The translations under genes were made by a program, and so were the position numbers. Shown piece by piece: positions 1 through 8,688 of a DNA stretch of 64,000 bases. The stretch is from Thermomonas carbonis. Lineage in GTDB: Bacteria; Pseudomonadota; Gammaproteobacteria; Xanthomonadales; Xanthomonadaceae. The stretch is from contig NZ_CP060719.1 of NCBI RefSeq assembly GCF_014396975.1, positions 2,824,001-2,888,000 of the forward strand, given 5' to 3'. The notes below the pieces were generated by a model. That model saw nothing but the letters and a program-made list of their open reading frames with translations, was not told where the DNA came from and did no database searches. Within the stretch, counting starts at the first letter, position 1; each line of letters begins with the position of its first letter.

Positions 1-66
1 GGAGCATGCGATGCACGAATTCCGCCCCGCGTTCTCCATCTCCCGCCCGTCATTCGCGCGCCGCGA

Positions 67-2295
67 ATGCTGGCGATGACGATGATGCGCCCGCGGATGC
101 AGGGGCTTGCCGCCCTGCTGCTCGGGTCGCTGCTCGCGAACGTCTTCGTCGCCGATGTGTTGGCAGCCGATCCACCGGCCTATCGCTGGAAGAATGTCGC
201 CATCGGTGGCGGCGGCTTCATCACCGGGCTGGTATTCCATCCCGCGCAGGAAGACGTGCTCTTCGCACGCACCGACATCGGCGGTGCCTACCGCTGGAAT
301 TCCGGTGAAAAGCGCTGGCAACCGTTGCTGGACTGGATGCCGGAAGCGGACAAGGGCCGCTTCGGCGTGGAGAGCATCGCGGTCGATCCTGCCGATGCCT
401 CGAAGCTCTACATCGCGGCGGGTACCTATCTCAATGAGCGCGGCAGCGACGGGGTGATCCTGCGTTCGTCCGATGGCGGCGACACCTTCGAACGAGCAAC
501 CCTGCCGTTCAAGCTCGGCGGCAACGAGCAGGGACGCGGCAACGGCGAGCGCCTCGCAGTGGATCCGAACGATGGCCGCGTCTTGTTGTTCGGCACACGC
601 GCGAACGGCCTGTGGCGCAGCGGCGACGACGGCGCGACGTGGCGCGAGATGACGATGTTCCCGGCGGTCGCGAAATCCGATTCCGCGGCAGTCACGTCGT
701 GGAACGGGCTGCGGCCGGTGGGCATCGCGTTCGTCGCCTTCGATCCGGCAAGCGGCAACAAGGACAAGGCCTCGCGCACCCTGTATGCAGGCGTCTCTAC
801 CCGCGAAACCAGCCTGTTCCGCTCGCTCGACGCTGGCGCGAATTGGCAGGCGATCCCTGGCCAGCCGACTGGCTTGCGTCCCAACCACATGATCCGCGAC
901 GCGCGCGGTCGCTGGCTGCTGAGCTACGGCGACGAGCCCGGCCCCAACACCATGAACAATGGCGCGCTCTGGCGCTTCGATCCTGCCGATGGATCATGGA
1001 CCGACATCAGTCCGCTGGCGCAATCGACCGACCGGCAAGGCGACGGCTTTGGCTGGGGGGCGGTGTCGGTGGATGCGAACAATGCCGATGTGATCGTGGC
1101 GACGACGTTCAATCGCTTTTCGCCCGGCGACGAGGTCATGCGCAGCGTCGATGGCGGCAAGACCTGGAAGCCGATGCTCGCGGGATCGCAGTACGACCGC
1201 AGCAACGCGCCATGGACCGCGGACAGCTCCCCGCACTGGATGGGCGATGTCGAGATCGATCCGCACGATCCGGATCGGGTCTGGTTCGTCACCGGCTATG
1301 GCGCGTGGGCATCGCGCAATGCGCGGGCGTTCGACGGCGGCGCAGCGGTGCAATGGGAATTCCCGATGCGCGGCCTGGAAGAAACCGTACCGCTGGCATT
1401 GCTCAGCCCACCGCAGGGCCCGCATCTGGTCAGCGGTCTGGGCGATATCGACGGCTTCGTTCACGATGACCTGGACATCGGCCAGCCGCGCTTCGCCGGC
1501 GTCCGTTTCTCCAATACCGAAAGCCTGGCGATGGCCGGCCAGCAGCCATCGACGATGGTGCGCGCGGGCCACTTCCATGACCGCCCCGCAGGCGCAGTCC
1601 GCGCCGCGTGGTCGCGCGATGGCGGCCACAGCTGGACCGCATTCGCCAGCGAACCGCCGGACGGCGAGGGCGCAGGGAAGATCACCATCGCTGCCGATGG
1701 CGCGCGGGTGATCTGGCATCCGCGCAAGGGCGGGCACTGGATCAGTGCCGATTTCGGCGGCCGCTGGCAGGCCGTGCAGGGATTGCCGAAGACCGCGGTG
1801 GTCGAAGCCGATGGCGTGCAGCCCGCCCTCTACTACGCTTACGACGCGAGCACCGGCAAGCTCTACATCAGCGGCGACGGCGGCACCGAATTCACCGAAG
1901 CGCGCGGAACCACCGGCGCAGTGGGCGACTGGATCCGCGCCGAACTGCGACCGGACCCGCGCGGTGGCGTGTGGATCGCGGCCGCCTGGCGCGGCCTGTT
2001 GCACTGGTCGCCGGGCAAGCTGACGCGCATTGCCGGCGTGGACAACGCGACGTCGCTTGGCTTGGGCGCATCGGCGAAGGCGGGCGATCCGCCGGTGCTG
2101 TTCGTGTACGGCAAGGTCGGCGGCACCCAGGGCCTGCATCGCTCCGATGACGGCGGCAAGCGCTGGCGGCGCATCGATGACGATGCGCATCGTTTCGCCG
2201 GCATGATCCGCCACGTCACCGGCGATCCGCGCGTGCACGGGCGGGTGTACTTCGGCACCGAAGGTCGTGGCATCTGGTACGGAGATCCGCAATGA
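67..2295 (+). CDS. GH74 xyloglucan-specific endo-beta-1,4-glucanase
   Basis: Secreted endo-xyloglucanase that would make the first cuts in the xyloglucan backbone. The 742-residue product starts with a Sec signal peptide (cleavage near residue 33, after the VLA of VADVLA) and is a run of BNR/Asp-box-like beta-propeller blades (SxDGGxTW-type motifs around residues 135, 190, 365 and 520), the two-propeller architecture of GH74. The family's two catalytic aspartates fit D70 in ARTDIGGAYRW and D460 in GLGDIDGF; this assignment is by motif recall. In-frame ATGs at 67, 76, 82, 85 and 97 make the exact start uncertain, and ATG 85 gives a tidier signal peptide. The stop overlaps the next start (ATGA at 2292), so it is coupled to the acetylesterase. 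The 66 bases upstream show no clear gene or ribosome binding site. Confidence 0.9.
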   Translation: MLAMTMMRPRMQGLAALLLGSLLANVFVADVLAADPPAYRWKNVAIGGGGFITGLVFHPAQEDVLFARTDIGGAYRWNSGEKRWQPLLDWMPEADKGRFGVESIAVDPADASKLYIAAGTYLNERGSDGVILRSSDGGDTFERATLPFKLGGNEQGRGNGERLAVDPNDGRVLLFGTRANGLWRSGDDGATWREMTMFPAVAKSDSAAVTSWNGLRPVGIAFVAFDPASGNKDKASRTLYAGVSTRETSLFRSLDAGANWQAIPGQPTGLRPNHMIRDARGRWLLSYGDEPGPNTMNNGALWRFDPADGSWTDISPLAQSTDRQGDGFGWGAVSVDANNADVIVATTFNRFSPGDEVMRSVDGGKTWKPMLAGSQYDRSNAPWTADSSPHWMGDVEIDPHDPDRVWFVTGYGAWASRNARAFDGGAAVQWEFPMRGLEETVPLALLSPPQGPHLVSGLGDIDGFVHDDLDIGQPRFAGVRFSNTESLAMAGQQPSTMVRAGHFHDRPAGAVRAAWSRDGGHSWTAFASEPPDGEGAGKITIAADGARVIWHPRKGGHWISADFGGRWQAVQGLPKTAVVEADGVQPALYYAYDASTGKLYISGDGGTEFTEARGTTGAVGDWIRAELRPDPRGGVWIAAAWRGLLHWSPGKLTRIAGVDNATSLGLGASAKAGDPPVLFVYGKVGGTQGLHRSDDGGKRWRRIDDDAHRFAGMIRHVTGDPRVHGRVYFGTEGRGIWYGDPQ

Positions 2296-4205
2296 CACGC
2301 ACGTTCGTACTCGCGATGTTGCTGGCCGGCACGCCCTCCGCACACGCGGTCGAATTGCCCCGCATGTTCAGCGATGGCATGGTCCTGCAGCGCGACCAGC
2401 CGATCCCGGTCTGGGGTCGTGCCACGCCGGGCGCGAAGGTCGTAGTGACCTTCGGCGGCAAGCCTGTGTCTGCGGTCGCCGACGCGAAGGGCAATTGGCG
2501 CGTGACGCTGTCGGCGCACGCTGCGGGCGGCCCATTGAAGATGCGTATCGACGACGGCAGCGCACCGGTCGAGTTGGATGACGTGCTGGTCGGCGACGTC
2601 TGGCTGGCCAGCGGGCAATCCAACATGGAATGGCCGCTGTCGCAGACCGATGATGCGGACGCCGCCATCGCTGCCGCCAACGATCCGCTGATCCGCCATT
2701 TCAAGATCCCGAAATCCTGGTCCAGCACGCCGCAATGGCAGTTGCAGGGTGGGGAATGGGTGTCGGCATCTCCGGCATCGGTCGGCCAGTTCTCCGCCGC
2801 CGCGTACTACATGGCGGTCGAACTGCGCAAGGCGACCGACGTGCCGATCGGCATCATCGACAGCACCTGGGGCGGCAGCCGCATCGAGGCCTGGATGGAT
2901 GCGCCCACGCAGGGGCTGAATCCGGCGGATTCGTTCGAAGCCGAGCGCAAGGCACGCGCCGACGACGAACGCGCCACCGCCGAGGCACGACGCCGACTGG
3001 CGCAATGGCCGGAAAGTCGCGCCGACGACAGCGGCTGGCAGGCACCGGGCCTGGACACATCGACGTGGGCCTCGATCAAGGTGCCGGGCATCTGGGAATC
3101 GCAGGGCTGGGCGATCATCGATGGCGTCGCCTGGTATCGCACCGCCTTCAACCTCAGCGCGGCCGAAGCGAAGGCGGGGGTGACGCTGGCCGTCGGCCGC
3201 ATCGACGATTCCGACACGACGTGGGTCAACGGCGTGCAGGTCGGCCAGACCACGCTGCAATACAACCTGCCGCGCGCGTATGCGGTGCCGGCGTCGGCAT
3301 TGCATGCCGGCCGCAACGAGGTCGCGGTGAAGGTCACCGACCTCGGCGGCGGTGGCGGCGTGCATGGCGTCGCGTCCGAACTCCACGTGCAACTGGCCGA
3401 CGGCTCGCGTCGCCCGCTCGACGGCGAATGGCGCTTCCGCATCGCCGATGCGCGGCTGGTCCCGGCCGACGACAACAAGAACCAGTTCCCGACGCTGCTG
3501 TACAACGCGATGATCCATCCGCTGCAGCCGTATGCGTTGCGCGGCGCGATCTGGTACCAGGGCGAATCCAATGCGTACGCGGTGGCCGAATCGCTGCGCT
3601 ACCGCACGCTGTTTCCGGCGATGATCCAGCAGTGGCGCACGCAGTGGCAGGCACCGTCGATGCCGTTCCTGTGGGTGCAACTGGCCAGCTTCGGTTCCGG
3701 CGCAGACACGCCCGGCGAAAGTCCGTGGTCGGTGTTGCGCGAATCGCAGTCCGCCACGCTGGCATTGCCGGCCACCGCGCAAGTGGTAACGATCGACATC
3801 GGCGACCGCAAGGACATCCATCCGCGCAACAAGCGCGATGTCGGCGAGCGGCTGGCACTGGCCGCACGGGCGGTCGCCTATGGCGAATCGCTGGTGCATC
3901 GCGGGCCGATGCGGCGTGGCCTGCGGTTCGCCGACCATGCGGCGATCGTCGACTTCGACACAGGCGGCGCGGTACTGGTGGCACGCGGCGGTGGCCATGA
4001 TGTGCGCGGATTCCAAATGGCAGGCGCGGATCGCGTGTTCCATCCGGCGCGTGCGCGAATCGACGGAGATCGCGTCGTGGTGCACAGCGATTCCGTCGTG
4101 ACGCCGGTCGCCGTGCGCTACGGTTGGCGCGACGATGCCGGCGATGCCGATCTGGTGAACAGCGCGGGCCTGCCGGCATCGCCTTTCCGCAGCGACGACT
4201 GGTGA
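2292..4205 (+). CDS. CE20-type xyloglucan acetylesterase (SASA/SGNH fold with intercalated domain)
   Basis: Predicted to remove O-acetyl groups from xyloglucan side chains so that the exo-glycosidases can act. The product has 637 residues with a Sec signal peptide ending near residue 18 (SAHA). The SGNH nucleophile block GQSNMEW puts the serine at S110, and the D-x-H pair of the triad is D508/H510 in DIHPRNK. AIWYQGES is the third conserved block. Between the two halves of the esterase lies a jelly-roll insert (about residues 240-380), as described for the CE20 esterase of the Xanthomonas xyloglucan locus. Older annotation would say sialate O-acetylesterase. The gene overlaps GH74 by 4 bases and precedes GH35 by 10, so it is in the same operon. 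Confidence 0.85.
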   Translation: MTRTFVLAMLLAGTPSAHAVELPRMFSDGMVLQRDQPIPVWGRATPGAKVVVTFGGKPVSAVADAKGNWRVTLSAHAAGGPLKMRIDDGSAPVELDDVLVGDVWLASGQSNMEWPLSQTDDADAAIAAANDPLIRHFKIPKSWSSTPQWQLQGGEWVSASPASVGQFSAAAYYMAVELRKATDVPIGIIDSTWGGSRIEAWMDAPTQGLNPADSFEAERKARADDERATAEARRRLAQWPESRADDSGWQAPGLDTSTWASIKVPGIWESQGWAIIDGVAWYRTAFNLSAAEAKAGVTLAVGRIDDSDTTWVNGVQVGQTTLQYNLPRAYAVPASALHAGRNEVAVKVTDLGGGGGVHGVASELHVQLADGSRRPLDGEWRFRIADARLVPADDNKNQFPTLLYNAMIHPLQPYALRGAIWYQGESNAYAVAESLRYRTLFPAMIQQWRTQWQAPSMPFLWVQLASFGSGADTPGESPWSVLRESQSATLALPATAQVVTIDIGDRKDIHPRNKRDVGERLALAARAVAYGESLVHRGPMRRGLRFADHAAIVDFDTGGAVLVARGGGHDVRGFQMAGADRVFHPARARIDGDRVVVHSDSVVTPVAVRYGWRDDAGDADLVNSAGLPASPFRSDDW

Positions 4206-4215
4206 GGAACCACGC

Positions 4216-5835
4216 ATGAAGACTGCAAGCCGAATTTTCCACGCCAGCCTGCTCGCATGCGCGATGGCGTTGGCGTTGCCTGCGAATGCGCAGACCGCGC
4301 CGATCCCGAAGGTGGTCACGAAGGACGGCCGTCATGCCTTGTTGGTGGATGGTGCGCCGTTCCTGGTGCTGGGTGCGCAGGTCAACAATTCCAGCAACTA
4401 CCCGGCTGCACTCGACGATGTCTGGCCGGCCATCGACATGCTCAAGCCGAATACGGTGATGGTGCCGATCGCATGGGAGCAGGTCGAAGCGGAGGAGGGC
4501 AGGTTCGACTTTTCCTTCGTCGACACCTTGCTGGCGCAGGCGCGCGCGAACAAGGTGCGACTGGTGCTGCTGTGGTTCGCGACATGGAAGAACAACGGCC
4601 CCAACTATGCGCCGGCATGGGTGAAGCTGGACAACACCCGCTTCCCGCGCGTGATCACCGCCGACGGCCGCACGCTCAATTCGATGTCGCCGCACGCACA
4701 GGCGACGCTGGATGCCGACCGCAAGGCCTTCGCCCGGTTGATGCGGCACCTGAAGCAGGTCGACCTACAGCGCACCGTGATCATGGTGCAGCCGCAGAAC
4801 GAGCCCGGCACCTACGGCGGCGTGCGGGACTTCTCGCCGCTCGCGCAGAAGCAGTTCGACTCCGCGGTACCGCAGGCATTGCTGGCGAAACTCGGCAAGC
4901 GACCGGGCACGTGGAAGCAGGTGTTCGGCGCCGATGCCGATGAGTTCTTCCATGCCTGGCACATCGCGCGCTTCATCGACCAGGTCGCCGAAGCCGGCAA
5001 GGCGGAATATCCGCTGCCGATGTACATCAACGCTGCCCTGCGCGGGCCGTTCAACCCGGGCCAGCCCGGTCAGTACGCCAGCGGCGGCCCGACCGACAAC
5101 GTGCTGGACATCTACAAGGCCGCGGCCCCGCACATCGATGCGCTGACGCCGGACATCTACATGCCGGAGTACACGCACTACACCACGGTGCTGGAGCGCT
5201 ACTCGCGCCCGGACAATGCGCTGTTCGTGTCCGAAACCGGCAACCGCGAAGAGTACGCACGCTATTTCTTCTCCGCGCTGGGCGAACAGGCGATCGGCTG
5301 GTCGCCGTTCGGCATCGATTTCTCGAAGTATTCGAACTGGCCGCTCGGTGCCAAGGCGATGACCCCGGAGACGCTGGAAGACTTCGCGCTGAACTATCGG
5401 TTGGTCGCACCGGCCGCTCGGCTGATCGCGCAGGCGAGTTTCGACGGCAAGGTGCGTGGCACCGCGGAACAGCCGGGCAAGCCGGTGCAGACGCTGAAGA
5501 TCGACGAGCGCTGGAACATGGTGGTGACCTACGGCGTGCCGCAGTTCTGGTTCACCGGCGAGCCGCCGGGCAACCCGCAGCCGATCGGCCGTGCGCTTGT
5601 CGTGCAGATCGGTCCGGACGAATTCCTGGTCACCGGCGCGCATGCGCGGATCAACATCAACGCGTCGGAACCGAAGCGCGGCGACCGGCAGATCTACGAG
5701 TACGTGGACGAAGGCACCTACGACGTCGATGGCAAGTGGGTGTTCCGGCGCCGCTGGAACGGCGACCAGACCGACTACGGATTGAATTTTTCCAGCGCCA
5801 CCCAGTTGTTGCGGGTGAAGCTGGCCAGCTATTGA
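4216..5835 (+). CDS. GH35 beta-galactosidase (DUF5597 C-terminal domain)
   Basis: Exo-acting beta-galactosidase expected to remove terminal galactose from xyloglucan side chains after defucosylation. It has 539 residues with a Sec signal peptide (ends around NAQ-TAP, residue 26). The TIM-barrel active site is visible: acid/base E196 in QPQNEPG and nucleophile E340 in FVSETGN. The C-terminal part (about residues 390-539) matches the DUF5597 accessory domain typical of the short bacterial GH35 subgroup. It sits 10 bases after the esterase and 13 before the GH31 gene, all on one strand. Confidence 0.88.
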   Translation: MKTASRIFHASLLACAMALALPANAQTAPIPKVVTKDGRHALLVDGAPFLVLGAQVNNSSNYPAALDDVWPAIDMLKPNTVMVPIAWEQVEAEEGRFDFSFVDTLLAQARANKVRLVLLWFATWKNNGPNYAPAWVKLDNTRFPRVITADGRTLNSMSPHAQATLDADRKAFARLMRHLKQVDLQRTVIMVQPQNEPGTYGGVRDFSPLAQKQFDSAVPQALLAKLGKRPGTWKQVFGADADEFFHAWHIARFIDQVAEAGKAEYPLPMYINAALRGPFNPGQPGQYASGGPTDNVLDIYKAAAPHIDALTPDIYMPEYTHYTTVLERYSRPDNALFVSETGNREEYARYFFSALGEQAIGWSPFGIDFSKYSNWPLGAKAMTPETLEDFALNYRLVAPAARLIAQASFDGKVRGTAEQPGKPVQTLKIDERWNMVVTYGVPQFWFTGEPPGNPQPIGRALVVQIGPDEFLVTGAHARININASEPKRGDRQIYEYVDEGTYDVDGKWVFRRRWNGDQTDYGLNFSSATQLLRVKLASY

Positions 5836-5848
5836 GCGAGGAGCGAAC

Positions 5849-8680
5849 GTGAAGCGAGTCATGCGATTGAACGTGCTGGCACTGGCCCTGTTGCCGGCGA
5901 TGGCGATGGCACAGACCATCGAGAAGCAAGCAGATGGCGTGATCGTGCGGCCGGCCGATGCCAGCGCCGCCGACGTCCGCCTGCAGCTGGTCAACGACCG
6001 CATCGTCCGCGTCAGTGCGGACCTGGATGGCGACTTCGCCCGCAGTGCCAGCCTGATGCGCGTGCCGGTCAGTGGCACGCCTGCGTTCAAGCTGGTCGAG
6101 GGCAAGGAAAGCGTGCGCCTGCAGGCAAGCGGAATCGCCGCCGAGGTCTCGCTGCGCGATGGCCAGGTGCGCTTCTTCGACAAGGCCGGCAAGCCGCTGC
6201 TGTCCGAAGTCGATGGCGCGCGCGAGTTCATCGCAACCGAGTTCGAAGGCACGCCGTACTACAGCGTGCGCCAGCGCTTCGAATCGCAGGACGGCGAAGG
6301 GCAATACGGCACCGGCCTGCACCAGCAGGGCTGGATGAACCTCAAGGGCCGCGACGTCGAACTGCTCCAGCACAACATCGACAACGCGATCCCGTACCTG
6401 CTGTCCACGCGGGGCTACGGCATCCTCTGGGACAACAATTCGATCACCCGCTACGGCGATCCACGCGGCCTGCAGCCGCTGGGCACCACGCTCGACCTGT
6501 TCGATGCCGACGGCAACAAGGGCGCGCTGACCGCGCGCTACGGGGTCGGCGGCAAGCAGACGGTCGAGCGCCGCGAATCCGCGATCAACTACCAGTACAT
6601 CAATGACCTCACGGCCTTCCCCGAGGCCGGCAAGAGCCTGGCCCAGGGCGGGCGCAGCGATGTGACCTGGGTCGGCAAGGTCGCCGCGCGCAGCGATGGC
6701 CGCCACACGTTCTCGCTGTACAACAGCGAATACGCGAAGGTGTACATCGACGGCAAGCTGGTCATCGACCGCTGGCGGCAGAACTGGAACCCGTGGCACC
6801 ACGAGTTCGCGCTGGAAATGAAGGCCGGCGAACAGCACGACATCCGCGTCGAGTGGGATCGCATCGAGCCTGCCTACATCGCGCTGCTGCATCGCGATCC
6901 GCTGCCGAAGGCCGAGGCGACGGATCTGTCGATCTGGTCCGAAGCCGCGCAGATGATCGATTACTACGTGGTCGCCGGCGAGGATGGCGACGACGTGATC
7001 GCCGGCTATCGCCAGCTCACGGGCAAGGCGACCCTGCTGCCGAAGTGGTCGTATGGGTTCTGGCAGAGCCGCGAACGCTACAAGACCCAGGGCGAACTGA
7101 CCGGCGCGCTGGACGAATACCGCCGCCGCAAGCTGCCGATCGACGCCATCGTGCTGGACTGGTCGTACTGGCCGGAGAACGCCTGGGGTTCGCACGATTT
7201 CGACGCGAAGAATTTCCCCGATCCGGAGGGCATGGTGAAGCACGTGCACGACCGCAACGCGCAGATCATGATTTCGGTATGGCCGAAGTTCTACCCGACC
7301 ACGGAAAACTACAAGGAACTCGACGCCGCCGGCTTCATGTACAAGCGCAACATCGAGGTGGGCGAGGTCGACTGGATCGGCAAGGGTTACCTCAATTCGT
7401 TCTACGACCCGTACGCGAAGAAAGCCCAGGACATCTTCTGGCGGCAGATGAACGAGAAGCTCAACAGCAAGGGCTTCGATGCCTGGTGGCTGGATGCCAG
7501 CGAGCCCGACCTGCACAGCAACCTCGACATCGGCGAGCGCAAGGCGCGCACCACGCCGACCGCGCTCGGTTCCTCGGTCGAATACTTCAACAGCTATCCG
7601 CTGGCGCATTCGGAGGGCGTGTATCGCGGCTCGCGCGAGGTCGATCCGGACAAGCGCGTGTTCATCCTGTCGCGTGCGTTCTTCGCCGGCCAGCAGCGCG
7701 CCGGCGCAGCGTTCTGGAGCGGCGACATCGTGCCGCGCTGGGACGACCTGCGCGAGCAGATCTCCGGCCTGGTCAATGCCTCGATGGCGGGCGCGCCGAA
7801 CGTGAGCTTCGACATCGGCGGCTTTTCGCCGGAGCAGCGCTACGTCGACAAGGACCCGGCGCATGTGCCGGAGTGGCGCGAGCTCAGCCTGCGCTGGTTC
7901 CAGCACGGCGCGTTCGTGCCGGTGTTCCGCCTGCATGGCCAGTATCCGTACCGGGAGATCTGGGAACTCGCGCCGGACGGCACCCCGGAACAGGACAGCT
8001 TCGTGCATTACCTGAAGCTGCGTTACTCGCTGCTGCCGTACATCTACACCCTGGCCGGCGACACCTGGCACAAGGACGGCACCATCCTGCGCACGCTGGC
8101 GCTGGATTTCCCGGACGATCCCAAGGTCCGCGACATCGCCGACCAGTACCTGTTCGGCCCGGCCTTCCTGGTCGCGCCGGTGACCACGTTCAAGGCGACG
8201 AGCCGACCGGTGTACCTGCCGGCCGGCAGCAGCTGGTTCGATTTCGAGACCGGCAAGCGCTTCGACGGCGGCCAGACCATCGAGGCCGCCGCGCCACTCG
8301 CGCGCATGCCGCTGTTCGTGCGTGCCGGCGCCATCGTGCCGCGCACCGTGGTCCAGCAGTACGTGGACGAACAACCGAACGCGCCGCTGACGATAGACGT
8401 CTACACCGGCGCCGACGGCAGCTTCTCGCTGTACGAGGATGCCGGCCGCGACTACGGCTACGAGCGTGGCGAGTTCAGTCGCATCCCGCTCACCTGGAAC
8501 CAGCGCAGCGGCGAGCTGGCCATCGGCGCGCGCGAAGGCGGGTATCCCGGCATGCAGGCCGGTCGCGAGATCCACGTGCGCTTCATCGATGGCCCGCGTG
8601 CGGATGCCGGCGCGGTCGAACCCAAGGCCGATACCAGCGTCCGCTACGACGGCAAGCCGCTCGTGGTGAAGAAGCGCTGA
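5849..8680 (+). CDS. GH31 alpha-xylosidase with PA14 insert
   Basis: Predicted exo-alpha-xylosidase that removes the unsubstituted xylosyl unit from xyloglucan oligosaccharides. The product has 943 residues. The start is GTG 5849, preceded by GAGCGAGGAGCG; the in-frame ATG at 5861 is an alternative that would still leave a signal peptide ending AMAMA. A PA14-like domain (about residues 225-355) interrupts the N-terminal beta-sandwich, as in the xyloglucan-specific GH31 subgroup. The nucleophile motif WWLDASEPDL gives D549 and the acid/base motif WSGDI gives D626. The C-terminal beta-domains end with VKKR. The PA14 insert and the neighbours favour alpha-xylosidase over alpha-glucosidase. Confidence 0.88.
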   Translation: MKRVMRLNVLALALLPAMAMAQTIEKQADGVIVRPADASAADVRLQLVNDRIVRVSADLDGDFARSASLMRVPVSGTPAFKLVEGKESVRLQASGIAAEVSLRDGQVRFFDKAGKPLLSEVDGAREFIATEFEGTPYYSVRQRFESQDGEGQYGTGLHQQGWMNLKGRDVELLQHNIDNAIPYLLSTRGYGILWDNNSITRYGDPRGLQPLGTTLDLFDADGNKGALTARYGVGGKQTVERRESAINYQYINDLTAFPEAGKSLAQGGRSDVTWVGKVAARSDGRHTFSLYNSEYAKVYIDGKLVIDRWRQNWNPWHHEFALEMKAGEQHDIRVEWDRIEPAYIALLHRDPLPKAEATDLSIWSEAAQMIDYYVVAGEDGDDVIAGYRQLTGKATLLPKWSYGFWQSRERYKTQGELTGALDEYRRRKLPIDAIVLDWSYWPENAWGSHDFDAKNFPDPEGMVKHVHDRNAQIMISVWPKFYPTTENYKELDAAGFMYKRNIEVGEVDWIGKGYLNSFYDPYAKKAQDIFWRQMNEKLNSKGFDAWWLDASEPDLHSNLDIGERKARTTPTALGSSVEYFNSYPLAHSEGVYRGSREVDPDKRVFILSRAFFAGQQRAGAAFWSGDIVPRWDDLREQISGLVNASMAGAPNVSFDIGGFSPEQRYVDKDPAHVPEWRELSLRWFQHGAFVPVFRLHGQYPYREIWELAPDGTPEQDSFVHYLKLRYSLLPYIYTLAGDTWHKDGTILRTLALDFPDDPKVRDIADQYLFGPAFLVAPVTTFKATSRPVYLPAGSSWFDFETGKRFDGGQTIEAAAPLARMPLFVRAGAIVPRTVVQQYVDEQPNAPLTIDVYTGADGSFSLYEDAGRDYGYERGEFSRIPLTWNQRSGELAIGAREGGYPGMQAGREIHVRFIDGPRADAGAVEPKADTSVRYDGKPLVVKKR

Positions 8681-8688
8681 GGTACCAG

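Noticed and set aside
2292..4205. True sialate O-acetylesterase acting on sialic acids
   Set aside because: The fold family is the same, but the intercalated domain and the surrounding xyloglucan enzymes indicate a plant-polysaccharide substrate.
6793..8688. Upstream extension of the GH95 reading frame
   Set aside because: It overlaps the GH31 gene in another frame and is arginine-rich noise; the Tat signal at GTG 8689 marks the true start.
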